Source of the DNA: Noviherbaspirillum sp. Root189
GTDB lineage: Bacteria; Pseudomonadota; Gammaproteobacteria; Burkholderiales; Burkholderiaceae_D
NCBI RefSeq assembly: GCF_001428545.1
Contig: NZ_LMHZ01000023.1
Coordinates: 262,235 to 317,977, forward strand
DNA length: 55,743 bases
Direction of reading: 5' to 3'
Position 1 is the stretch's first letter. Every line of letters starts with the position of its first letter. Made by a program: the position numbers and the translations under genes. Under the pieces are notes generated by a model, which had not been told where the DNA came from, searched no databases, and saw only the letters and a program-made list of their open reading frames with translations. Below are positions 8,264 to 16,175 of this stretch, one piece after another.

Positions 8264-9040
8264 ATGAGACAGTTCAACCACAAAGACAGCCCAGCACAAT
8301 TTCCAGTGAGCCATGCAATTTTGCAGTTGCCGGTCAACATCCTGCCGCAGCCGGACGAAACCACCTGTGGCCCCACGTGCCTGCACGCCTTGTATCGCTA
8401 CTGGGGGGACGACGAACCCTTATCGGAAGTCATATCACGTACCGGCAGGCTGGAGCACGGCGGTACCTTTGCGGTTTTCCTTGCCTGCGACGCGCTGCGC
8501 AAGGGGTACATGGCCAGCATCTATACGTACAACCTGACGGTGTTCGATCCGACCTGGTTTACCGAACCCGGCGTCGATATTGCCGATCGCCTGCGCTCGC
8601 AGCGCGAACACAAGATGGATTACCGCCTGCAGCATGCGACCAACGGTTACCTGGAATTCCTGAACCTGGGCGGGCGACTACGGCTGTTTGACCTGTCGCG
8701 CTATCTGATACGCAATATCCTGTTGCGCAGGATGCCCATCATTACCGGCCTTAGTTCCACTTTCCTGTATCGCGCGGCACGAGAGTTCGGGCCGGAAGAT
8801 GAAGCTGATGATGTTCGGGGCCTGCCATCAGGCCACTTTGTCATCATCGGTGGCTACGACAGCGAACGCCGCAAGGTTCTGGTCGTCGATCCCTACCAGG
8901 CGAACCCTTATGACAGCAAGCATGCCTATTGGTTAAGCGTGGACCGTGTCGTCAATGCGGTGCTGCTCGGCATTGTCACCCACGATGCCAACCTGCTGAT
9001 CATTCACCCCAAGCGCAAGCCGCGACAGGAAGCGCCATGA
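8264..9040 (+). CDS. C39-like cysteine peptidase of the amidoligase cassette
   Basis: 258 residues with papain-fold C39-like landmarks. The nucleophile is in DETTCGPTCLHALYRYWG near residue 35, the His in GHFVIIGGYD and the Asp/Asn position in VVDPYQANP near the C-terminus. There is no signal peptide and no ABC-transporter domain, unlike bacteriocin-processing C39 proteins, so it should act in the cytosol. It could trim or load a peptide made by the ligases encoded next. The start is the ATG at 8264, with AAGGAG at 8247-8252. The GTG at 8252 would lie inside that ribosome site. Its stop overlaps the next ATG (ATGA at 9037). Confidence 0.8.
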   Translation: MRQFNHKDSPAQFPVSHAILQLPVNILPQPDETTCGPTCLHALYRYWGDDEPLSEVISRTGRLEHGGTFAVFLACDALRKGYMASIYTYNLTVFDPTWFTEPGVDIADRLRSQREHKMDYRLQHATNGYLEFLNLGGRLRLFDLSRYLIRNILLRRMPIITGLSSTFLYRAAREFGPEDEADDVRGLPSGHFVIIGGYDSERRKVLVVDPYQANPYDSKHAYWLSVDRVVNAVLLGIVTHDANLLIIHPKRKPRQEAP

Positions 9041-10500
9041 ACATTCTTTTCGTTGTGAGTCGAGAGCAGGACTGGCCCAACGACATTCCGGGCGTCACGG
9101 TCATACCCGCCCAAACCTACCTGATGGATCCCGCCTACGGCGACACCCGTTCCACCAAAGTCTTCAATCTCTGTCGTACCTACCGTTATCAAAGCAAGGG
9201 TTACTACGTATCCCTGCTGGCGGAAGCACGCGGACACCAGCCCCTGCCGGATGCAGAGGCGATGAAAGACCTGCATTCGGAGACGCTGGTGCAGGACGTG
9301 TCGGACAAGCTTGGCAACCTGATCGATTGCTCGCTCTCGCGCACGCACGAGGAGATGGTCGATCTCAACATCTATTTTGGCCGCGATGCCGACGGCGCGC
9401 ACCAGCACCTGTGCGAACAGTTATTCAAACTGCTGCGCACGCCGGTGCTGCATGCACGCTTCGAGCGCGCCAACGATCATTGGCATCTATGCAGCATTCA
9501 TGCTGGCAGCATCTGCGATATTCCTCCGCATCACAATGACCTGGCAACACAGGCCGTGATCGCGCACCTGAAAGAACAAAAGATCCGGACCAGCACTGCG
9601 GCACGCAAGCCCTGCCTGGCAATACTGCACGATCCGCAACGCGCCGAGTCGCCATCGAACGACGAGGCGATGCGTAAATTTCTGGAAGCGGCGGCGCTGC
9701 TTGGCATGGATGCCGAACTGATCACGCCGAAAGACATGCGCCGCCTGACGGACTTTGATGCGCTGTTCATTCGCGACACCACCAACGTCGATCACTACAC
9801 CTATCAGGTTTCGCGGCAGGCGGCCGCCGCCGGCATGGTCGTCATCGACGATCCTGATTCCATCCTGCGCTGTACCAACAAGATTTATCTGAACGAACTG
9901 TTGACGCGCCATCATATTCCGACCCCGAAAACACTGGTGGTTCATCAGGGTAACGTCGATCAGATCGTGTCGACGCTGGGTTTGCCCTGCATCCTGAAGC
10001 AACCGGATGGCGCGTTCTCGCTGGGCGTGGTCAAGATCGAATCGGAACAGGACTTGCTGGTGAAAGTGAACGAATTGTTGCAGCAGTCCGAGCTGGTGCT
10101 GGCCCAGGAATATCTGCCAACGCAATTCGACTGGCGCATCGGCGTGCTGGACCAGCGCGTCCTCTTCGTCTGCAAGTACTACATGGCGCCCGGCCACTGG
10201 CAAATCATCAAGCATGACCATCACCATACCAGCGAAGGACGCACGGAAGCGCTGTCGGTGGGCGAAGTGCCGGACGATGTCGTCAAGATCGCCTTGCAAG
10301 CCGCCAACCTGATTGGCGATGGCTTCTATGGCGTGGACCTGAAGCAGGTTGGATCGCAGTACTACGTCATCGAAATCAACGACAACCCCAACGTCGATGC
10401 CGGCAATGAAGATGCCGTGCTCGGCGATGCGCTGTACCGCGAGGTCATGGGTGTATTTCGCAAGCGCATCGAATCCAGCAAAGGAAACTGCACGCTATGA
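9037..10500 (+). CDS. RimK-family ATP-grasp ligase with RLAN N-terminal domain
   Basis: 487 residues. The N-terminal ~190 residues (FVVSREQDWPNDIPGVTVI, YLMDPAYG, RSTKVFNLCRTYRYQSKGYYVSLLAEARGH in parts) match what I know as the RimK-like ATP-grasp N-terminal domain. Residues from about 200 form the ATP-grasp: PCILKQPDGAFSLGVVK, VLAQEYLPTQFDWRIGVL and the Mg-binding EINDNPNVDAGNED. Enzymes of this fold join a carboxylate to an amine through an acyl-phosphate; the substrate is unknown. This is not the ribosomal S6 glutamate ligase, which lacks this N-terminal domain. It is coupled by ATGA overlaps to the peptidase before and the GCS2 enzyme after. Confidence 0.88.
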   Translation: MNILFVVSREQDWPNDIPGVTVIPAQTYLMDPAYGDTRSTKVFNLCRTYRYQSKGYYVSLLAEARGHQPLPDAEAMKDLHSETLVQDVSDKLGNLIDCSLSRTHEEMVDLNIYFGRDADGAHQHLCEQLFKLLRTPVLHARFERANDHWHLCSIHAGSICDIPPHHNDLATQAVIAHLKEQKIRTSTAARKPCLAILHDPQRAESPSNDEAMRKFLEAAALLGMDAELITPKDMRRLTDFDALFIRDTTNVDHYTYQVSRQAAAAGMVVIDDPDSILRCTNKIYLNELLTRHHIPTPKTLVVHQGNVDQIVSTLGLPCILKQPDGAFSLGVVKIESEQDLLVKVNELLQQSELVLAQEYLPTQFDWRIGVLDQRVLFVCKYYMAPGHWQIIKHDHHHTSEGRTEALSVGEVPDDVVKIALQAANLIGDGFYGVDLKQVGSQYYVIEINDNPNVDAGNEDAVLGDALYREVMGVFRKRIESSKGNCTL

Positions 10501-11753
10501 ATGACGACGAAGAGGGGGAGCCCCCGATACTGCATGCCTTCATGGGCTATGGCATTGAACTGGAATACATGATCGTCGACCGTGACAGCCTGTCGGTGCT
10601 GCCCTGGTCGGACCGACTGCTGCGCGACGCACCGGGCAGCGAAAACAATGAAATGCGGCGTGGCCGCATGGGCTGGTCCAACGAGCTGGTGATGCATGTC
10701 CTGGAGGTCAAGAACCTGCGCCCTACCGTATCGCTGTCCATGTTGCCGGAAGCATTCGATGCGGAAGTACGCGAGATCAACCGTCTTCTTCAACCCATGA
10801 ACGCCAGGCTGATGCCAACGGCGATGCATCCCTGGATGGACCCGGTGCGCGAAACGCATTTGTGGCCGCATGACAACGAAGAAATTTATCGCGCGTACGA
10901 CCGCATCTTCAATAGCAAGTCGCATGGATGGGCCAATCTGCAAAGCATGCATATCAACCTGCCGTTTGCCAATGACGATGAGTTCGAGCGGCTACATGCG
11001 GCGATACGTCTGGTGTTGCCAATCCTTCCGGCGCTTGCGGCCAGTTCACCGTTTGCGGATGGCCGCGCCACCGGCATGGCGGATTACCGCATGCATGTCT
11101 ACAGCCACAATGCGGATGCGGTCCCTTCCATCGCCGGCAAAGTGATTCCCGAAACGATCACCAGCCGCGCGGCCTATGAACAGCGCATCCTTGCGCCGAT
11201 GTACCGGGATATTGCGCCTTACGATCCCGAGGGGGTACTGCAAAAAGAATGGCTGAACTCGCGCGGCGCCATTGCGCGCTTCGACCGCAACGCCATCGAG
11301 ATCAGGGTCATCGACACGCAGGAATGCCCGCGTGCCGATCTTGCGGTGGCAGCCGCGACTGTCGATGTAGTGCGGCGCCTGTATCGCGTGGGACGGGAAG
11401 AATTGATCGCACAGCAAGAGATGTCTACCGCCGCACTGGCGGCCGTGCTGCACGCCTGCCTGCGCGATGCCGAGCAAACGGTGATCGACAACGCCGCCTA
11501 CCTGCGGCTGCTGTCCTATCCGGGCCAGCGCTGTACGGCACAGGAACTGTGGTATCACCTGATCGGACAAATGCTGAACGAAGACGATGGCCATGCCCAG
11601 CACTGGAGCGTCCCGCTGCAGACCATGCTCGAGCATGGACCGCTGGCGCGCAGGATACTGCGGGCAGCCGGAGATGGATCGGCCGGAAAACTCCATGCGG
11701 TCTACCAGGAACTGTGCGACTGCCTGCAGGAAGGGAGGATGTTTCTGGCATAG
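10497..11753 (+). CDS. GCS2-type carboxylate-amine ligase
   Basis: 418 residues of the glutamate-cysteine ligase family 2 fold. Seen: FMGYGIELEYMIVDRD at the N-terminus (the E-x-E metal and nucleotide motif), ELVMHVLEVKNLRP, THLWPHDNEEIYRAYDRIF, WANLQSMHINLPF and AIEIRVIDTQECPRADLAV. Members ligate an amino group to a gamma- or alpha-carboxylate using ATP. With the ATP-grasp ligase it would give two successive amide bonds. Not a bona fide GshA: length and motifs fit the YbdK-related side of the family. The start overlaps the previous stop. The next gene follows after a gap of about 80 bases. Confidence 0.85.
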   Translation: MNDDEEGEPPILHAFMGYGIELEYMIVDRDSLSVLPWSDRLLRDAPGSENNEMRRGRMGWSNELVMHVLEVKNLRPTVSLSMLPEAFDAEVREINRLLQPMNARLMPTAMHPWMDPVRETHLWPHDNEEIYRAYDRIFNSKSHGWANLQSMHINLPFANDDEFERLHAAIRLVLPILPALAASSPFADGRATGMADYRMHVYSHNADAVPSIAGKVIPETITSRAAYEQRILAPMYRDIAPYDPEGVLQKEWLNSRGAIARFDRNAIEIRVIDTQECPRADLAVAAATVDVVRRLYRVGREELIAQQEMSTAALAAVLHACLRDAEQTVIDNAAYLRLLSYPGQRCTAQELWYHLIGQMLNEDDGHAQHWSVPLQTMLEHGPLARRILRAAGDGSAGKLHAVYQELCDCLQEGRMFLA

Positions 11754-11835
11754 CGATCAGTGTAATAGTGTAATCTCAACTTCAGCGATCGCTGGGTCAT
11801 CCCCAGCCTGCAATGACGTCAACGATGACATCAAC

Positions 11836-12543
11836 TTGAGCCGACCCGACTTCTACCTCATCAGCTGCGAACATGGCGGCAATCGCATACCGTCCCGTTA
11901 CCGCGACTTCTTCCTTGGTCGTGAAGACGTTTTGCGCACGCACCGGGGTTACGATCCGGGCGCACTGCGCATGGCGCATGACATGGCAAAGACGCTCGAT
12001 GCACCGCTGGTCGCTGCGACCGTCAGCCGCTTGCTCATCGATCTTAATCGCTCGATTGGCCATCCTCATGTGTACTCGGAAATGACGCGCGCCGCCGAGC
12101 CGGAATTGCGTGAAGAGATTTCCCGGCGCTATTACCAGCCTTACCGTACCAAGGCCGAAAGCCGCATCCGGCAAGCCATCGAGAGCGGCGCGCGGGTGGT
12201 GCATGTGTCCTGTCACAGCTTCACGCCGGAACTCAATGGTGAAATGCGCAATGCGGATATAGGGTTGCTGTACGACCCCGCGCGGCCTGGCGAGGCGGAG
12301 CTAAGTCGGCGCTGGCGTCAGGAGATGCGGGAGGCGTTACCGGAGATGAGGGTGCGGATGAACTACCCTTATAGCGGGACGGCGGACGGGTTTACCGTGC
12401 ATCTGCGCCGACGGTTTGCGGCTGAGAATTATGTGGGGATCGAGTTGGAGATCAATCAGAAGCACGTGTTTGAACGTGGGGGACATTGGAAGGAGTTGCG
12501 TGCCGGGGTGATTGGGGCGTTTGTGCGGGCTTTGGGTTTGTAG
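11836..12543 (+). CDS. N-formylglutamate amidohydrolase-like hydrolase
   Basis: About 235 residues. LISCEHGGNRIP, HRGYDPGALRMA, SRLLIDLNRS and VVHVSCHSFTPEL are the zinc-hydrolase motifs of the N-formylglutamate deformylase (HutG) family, related to the aspartoacylase/M14 fold. No hut genes are nearby, so an amide of the cassette product is a likelier substrate than formylglutamate. Start uncertain: there is no in-frame ATG between the previous stop and the first motif. TTG at 11836 gives MSRPDFYLISCEHGG, which begins where the family usually begins, but it has no good ribosome site. Fourth gene of the amidoligase cassette. Confidence 0.8.
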   Translation: MSRPDFYLISCEHGGNRIPSRYRDFFLGREDVLRTHRGYDPGALRMAHDMAKTLDAPLVAATVSRLLIDLNRSIGHPHVYSEMTRAAEPELREEISRRYYQPYRTKAESRIRQAIESGARVVHVSCHSFTPELNGEMRNADIGLLYDPARPGEAELSRRWRQEMREALPEMRVRMNYPYSGTADGFTVHLRRRFAAENYVGIELEINQKHVFERGGHWKELRAGVIGAFVRALGL

Positions 12544-12598
12544 TTTTGCTGGGCTGGCAATCGCAGGCGGCTGATCGACCTTCGCCCCCCCACCCTAG

Positions 12599-12627
12599 CC
12601 CTCCCCCTAAAAGGGGGAGGGAATTTT
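12599..12627 (+). terminator. Intrinsic terminator of the amidoligase cassette
   Basis: CCCTCCCCCT at 12599-12608 pairs perfectly with 12612-12621 around an AAA loop and is followed by AATTTT. It lies about 55 bases after the last cassette gene and faces the convergent hydrolase at 12672. Confidence 0.75.
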
Positions 12628-12671
12628 ACGGTGCGTGTTTCTATCCTGACATTTCAATAATTGAGGCCTTT

Positions 12672-13559
12672 CTACTCCGGATACGCCGTTGCCGTCCCAA
12701 AGTAAAACCACTCTCCCCCTGTTGCCGCCGCTTCCTTCGGCAGTACGATGAACCCGTCTTCCGGCGCTACCAGCTTCTCGCCATTGGCATAGCTGGCAAT
12801 CGTCTCGCCTTTGGCAACTGCATCAAAATGCCGCCACGGCTTGCAGAAGCTGGCGCCTTCATCCCGGTAAAACACGCTTTTCATGCGTACGCAACGCAGG
12901 TCGGCTGCCGCTGCGGATTGACCCAGGCCGGAGGCTGCCGGGCACGATGCATCCAGCATGCCAAGATGCGACAGCGCCATCAGGATCGCACGGTAGCCGA
13001 CGTCTGCCGCATCCGTATTCAGGTGCTGGCCGCATTCCAGCGTCACGGCCAGTGCGCCGCGCGTACGGGCATACTCGGTCGTGCCCTGCGATTCCTTGCT
13101 GCCGCCACCGCCGTACGCTTCCGCCCAGCCATAGACGAAATCCGACACGCCAAGCGACTTGGCATAAGCCAGTTCATCGGGGTTTTTTCCACTCAGGAAA
13201 ATGAAGGGTCCGCCCGGCGACGCGAAGGAATGCAGGTCGAGCAGCACGTCGGTCCGGTCGAGCAGGTCGCAGACTATCGGGTCAAGATGATCTTCGTAGT
13301 GGACTTTCTCGTCCTTCGGATACAGCTGGCGATTCAGGTTGCGTTCGACGAAGCGCACGTTCTGCGCATAGGCTTTCGGATTCACGACTGGCATCAGTTG
13401 CAGGCTGCCACGGCTTAGCGCCACGGTGCCGTCTTCCACGTCGCCAATCAAGCGGCGGATGGCTTCGGGGCCGCAGCGTTCATTGCCGTGAACGGCGCCC
13501 AGTACAGTCAGTGCGGGCCCGGTTTCCAGTGCATGAAAGACAACGGTTTTGACGGTCAT
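12672..13559 (-). CDS. Succinylglutamate desuccinylase/aspartoacylase-family zinc hydrolase
   Basis: 295 residues of the AstE/AspA branch of the M14 fold. Zinc motif GAVHGNERCGPEAI near residue 24, the downstream LLDLHSFASPGGPFIF with a ligand His, substrate-site Arg in VERNLNRQLYP, and TLECGQHLN carrying the catalytic Glu. The C-terminal beta domain (EGASFCKPWRHFD, EDGFIVLP) is present. It removes an acyl group from an N-acyl amino acid; the substrate is not evident, since no ast genes lie here. The start at 13559 has AAGGAAAACC before it and gives MTVKTVVFHALETG; the frame extends to 13679 without support. It faces the amidoligase cassette and may serve it. Confidence 0.85.
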   Translation of the reverse strand: MTVKTVVFHALETGPALTVLGAVHGNERCGPEAIRRLIGDVEDGTVALSRGSLQLMPVVNPKAYAQNVRFVERNLNRQLYPKDEKVHYEDHLDPIVCDLLDRTDVLLDLHSFASPGGPFIFLSGKNPDELAYAKSLGVSDFVYGWAEAYGGGGSKESQGTTEYARTRGALAVTLECGQHLNTDAADVGYRAILMALSHLGMLDASCPAASGLGQSAAAADLRCVRMKSVFYRDEGASFCKPWRHFDAVAKGETIASYANGEKLVAPEDGFIVLPKEAAATGGEWFYFGTATAYPE

Positions 13560-13794
13560 GGTTTTCCTTCCCTTGCTTGTTCGGTAATGTGGCCTTTGCC
13601 GGTTTGCCAAGATGCGGCAGACCCGGTGGCGAGTAAAAAGGCGCATTGTCGCATTCCTTGGCAACACCCGTCCAACCATGCCCCTGGCGAAGCGGCGTGC
13701 CGGATGCGGGCAATGTCGCTGGAATCGGCGTTACAATTTCGCAAAACCTTTTCAGGAGAGCCATTGTGTTATTCCGTGTAAACCGCCGTACCTC

Positions 13795-14469
13795 ATGATG
13801 ATCCTCTATCACTGCATCAGCGCACGTTCCTTCCGTCCCTTATGGGCATTGGAAGAGCTCGGGCTTCCTTATGAGCTGAAGATGCTGCCGTTTCCACCGC
13901 GCGCCCTGGCACGGGAATACCTGGCGGTCAATCCGCTCGGCACCGTACCGGCACTGTTTGATGGTGCGCTATGCATGACGGAGTCAGCAGCGATCTGCCA
14001 GTATCTGGCGTCCCGCTTTGGCAAGGGCAACCTCGATGTCGCTCAGGACGACCCGGATTACGGCCGTTACCTGAACTGGCTGCATCTGGGTGAAGCCACG
14101 CTCACCTTTCCACAGACGCTGGTACTGCGTTATGGCCGGTTTGAACCACAGGATCGCAAACAGCCGCAGGTCGTGGAAGACTACAGCCGCTGGTTCCTGG
14201 CACGACTGCGTGCGGTGGACGCGGTAGTAGCACGCCAGGATTTCCTGTGTGCGCAGCGCTTCACGGCAGCCGATATTTCAGTCGGCTACGCGCTGATGCT
14301 GGCCGACTATCTTGGCATGGCTGAACGCTTTTCTGAAGCTGTGCTGCGTTACTGGCAACGACTGCAACAACGAGACGGATTCCAGCGTGCGCTCGCCGCG
14401 CAGGAAAAGGCCGCACTGGCGCAGGGCGTCTCCCCGGTCCCGGCACCGCTCGCCGACCCCGCGGCATGA
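13795..14469 (+). CDS. Glutathione S-transferase family protein
   Basis: 224 residues. The N-terminal thioredoxin-like domain carries SARSFRPLWALEELGLPYE and the GSH-binding NPLGTVPAL and MTESAAICQYLA. The all-helical C-terminal domain contains FTAADISVGYALMLADYLG (N-capping box). The start is uncertain: ATG at 13795 or 13798. A ribosome site CAGGAG lies about 35 bases upstream in front of a GTG that opens a 10-codon leader frame ending over the ATG (TGA at 13796-13798), so translation may be coupled to that leader. The stop overlaps the ferredoxin ATG, which suggests a shared redox job. Confidence 0.88.
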   Translation: MMILYHCISARSFRPLWALEELGLPYELKMLPFPPRALAREYLAVNPLGTVPALFDGALCMTESAAICQYLASRFGKGNLDVAQDDPDYGRYLNWLHLGEATLTFPQTLVLRYGRFEPQDRKQPQVVEDYSRWFLARLRAVDAVVARQDFLCAQRFTAADISVGYALMLADYLGMAERFSEAVLRYWQRLQQRDGFQRALAAQEKAALAQGVSPVPAPLADPAA

Positions 14470-14777
14470 ACAGTGACAAGCCAGTCCAGCAATTCTCGGT
14501 AGGTATCGAACCTTCCGGCTGGCGCTTTACGGCTCCGTCGGACGGCTCCCTTCTGGTTGCCGCACGTACGGCAAGCATCGACCTGCCCGCCTCATGCCGG
14601 AACGGAACATGCCGCACTTGCCTCTGCAAGCTGGTCGACGGACGCATCCGCTACAGCATCGAATGGCCGGGCGTCAGCCCCGAAGAAAAGCGCGATGGCT
14701 ATATTCTCCCCTGCGTTGCTGTGGCCGAATCGGATCTGGTCATCCATGTTCCGCATGCGAGGCGCCTGCCCGGTTAG
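14466..14777 (+). CDS. Plant-type 2Fe-2S ferredoxin
   Basis: 103 residues. Cluster cysteines lie in ASCRNGTCRTCLCKLVDG, spaced C-x4-C-x2-C, with the fourth in GYILPCVAVAESDLVI, the plant-type pattern. One-electron carrier in the cytosol. It overlaps the GST gene by four bases, so the two are co-translated. No oxygenase reductase is adjacent; its partner is unknown. The FAD-Rieske protein 1.4 kb away is on the other strand. Confidence 0.9.
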   Translation: MNSDKPVQQFSVGIEPSGWRFTAPSDGSLLVAARTASIDLPASCRNGTCRTCLCKLVDGRIRYSIEWPGVSPEEKRDGYILPCVAVAESDLVIHVPHARRLPG

Positions 14778-14813
14778 AGGGACATTTCCCCTCTTCTTTG
14801 CGCACTGTAATGT

Positions 14814-14870
14814 AATACCAATCACTAACCATAACGCAACATGAGATCCCACTGATTTCATGTTGCGTTA
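14814..14870. repeat. Palindromic repeat resembling the repeat beside the IS110 element
   Basis: A 13-bp perfect inverted repeat (TAACGCAACATGA at 14832-14844, complement at 14858-14870) with a 13-base loop lies between the convergent ferredoxin and hydrolase genes. It is preceded by ATACCAATC. The left 35 bases align with 54707-54741 at roughly 28 of 35 positions, so this looks like one copy of a dispersed repeat. Confidence 0.65.
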
Positions 14871-14956
14871 CAGGCTGGAATTGGCATACGTTCCGCGCAG
14901 AGCAGAAGCGATTACCGACCTCGCTGCCCGGATTTACACAACCCGCAATGTCAACG

Positions 14957-15613
14957 TTACACCAGTGCGAAATGCGTATGCTGCAAGAACCAGCCACGTG
15001 CCAGCCTGGCGACGACTTCCAGGCTGCCCGGTTCATCGAACGCATGGGTGGCGCCGGGAATAATTTCAAGTCGCTTCTTGCATTCCAGTGCTGCGTACGC
15101 GCTCCGATTGGCATTGAGCACGCCATCATCCAGGCTGCCAACGATCAGCAGCGTCGGCGCAAGGACTTTGGCCAGCATCTGGCTACCGAGATCCGGTCGC
15201 CCTCCGCGCAACACGATCGCGCAAATAGTACGCTGTCGCAACACCGCCAACTGCAGTGCCGCGGCGGCACCATAACCTGAGCCGAACAAGGCAATGGGCA
15301 GCTCCCGTGTCGACTCATTAAGCTGCAGCCAGTCGCAGGCCGCCTGAAGACGCTCCGCAAGCAGGGCCACGCTCGGGCGGGGCTGGTAAGTGCGGCGCTC
15401 GTCAAGCGTGACCATGTCCAGCCACAGCGTGGCAAGGCGGGCATTGTGCAAGACGCTGCCGACATAGTCGTAAGGCGGCTTGAGTCGATTGCTGCCGCTG
15501 CCGTTGGCGAATAACACAACGCCGAGATGGTTCTCGGGAAGCCAGAGTGCGCCCTCCATGTGGATGTCTCCGCACGGGACGCGGATCGCCGTGCTTTGCA
15601 TTGATAAAACCAT
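14957..15613 (-). CDS. Dienelactone-hydrolase-like alpha/beta hydrolase lacking the usual nucleophile
   Basis: 218 residues of the alpha/beta-hydrolase fold, cytosolic. Seen: GVVLFANGSGSNRLKP (oxyanion strand-loop), LLAERLQAACDWL, the nucleophile elbow LFGSGYGAAAAL, the acid-loop IVGSLDDGV and the His loop GATHAFDEPG. In this family the elbow normally reads G-x-S-x-G. Here it is G-S-G-Y-G, so the central residue is Gly and Ser is one place early. It may be inactive or use shifted chemistry. The start at 15613 is supported by GGAG six bases upstream; the upstream frame to 16027 has no coding character. Confidence 0.8.
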   Translation of the reverse strand: MVLSMQSTAIRVPCGDIHMEGALWLPENHLGVVLFANGSGSNRLKPPYDYVGSVLHNARLATLWLDMVTLDERRTYQPRPSVALLAERLQAACDWLQLNESTRELPIALFGSGYGAAAALQLAVLRQRTICAIVLRGGRPDLGSQMLAKVLAPTLLIVGSLDDGVLNANRSAYAALECKKRLEIIPGATHAFDEPGSLEVVARLARGWFLQHTHFALV

Positions 15614-16175
15614 TGTTTTTCTCCAACAGGCCCATGGCCTGTGAAACGCGAGGATGACGGGCAGGACTGAACTTGCCCGTGTAAGTGGTTGACGAAATGC
15701 CTGGCAGCGACGACTTGACACCGCCGCGCGGTGGAACGCAGCTGCCGAAGCGGTTATACAGGCGTAGGTGGTGTTGCGCTGCTGCTGCAGCACCGGGGGC
15801 GAGGGACAAAACAGGAAATTCCATAACAGCTGAAATTCCTGCCGCCGCATTGCGACGATTACATCGATCTGCCATTGCGAAAACAAAGGAATTTCTTCAC
15901 GGCCTGCGGTAACGCAAAGTTTGTGCCATGAGGATAAGCGTGCTAAGGGCCTGGGCGCGTTAGAAGCCTGAACCGCTTGCGAGTGGCGTAGCTGGAGAGG
16001 GAACGAGATGGATGGGGTGTATTGCAAGGCCGGCTAATTCATTTTCCCGGCCTGTCAGCTCTCCTCCCGCCGGCCACGATGGAGAGAAGTTTTATGCTTC
16101 AGCAATGTCATCAGGCACCTCGTGTCCGGGCAAATTAGACCACTACAAAGCGCACCTATTCACCACTAAATTTTA
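15614..16175. other. Gene-free stretch
   Basis: About 560 bases between the alpha/beta hydrolase start and the FAD-Rieske stop, both leftward. No open frame has coding character, and I see no strong hairpin. It should carry the hydrolase promoter and the end of the carbamoyltransferase operon transcript. Confidence 0.5.

Noticed and set aside
15685-15912. 75-residue frame in the gap after the hydrolase
   Set aside because: No ribosome site, Arg-rich shadow-type composition and no family resemblance.
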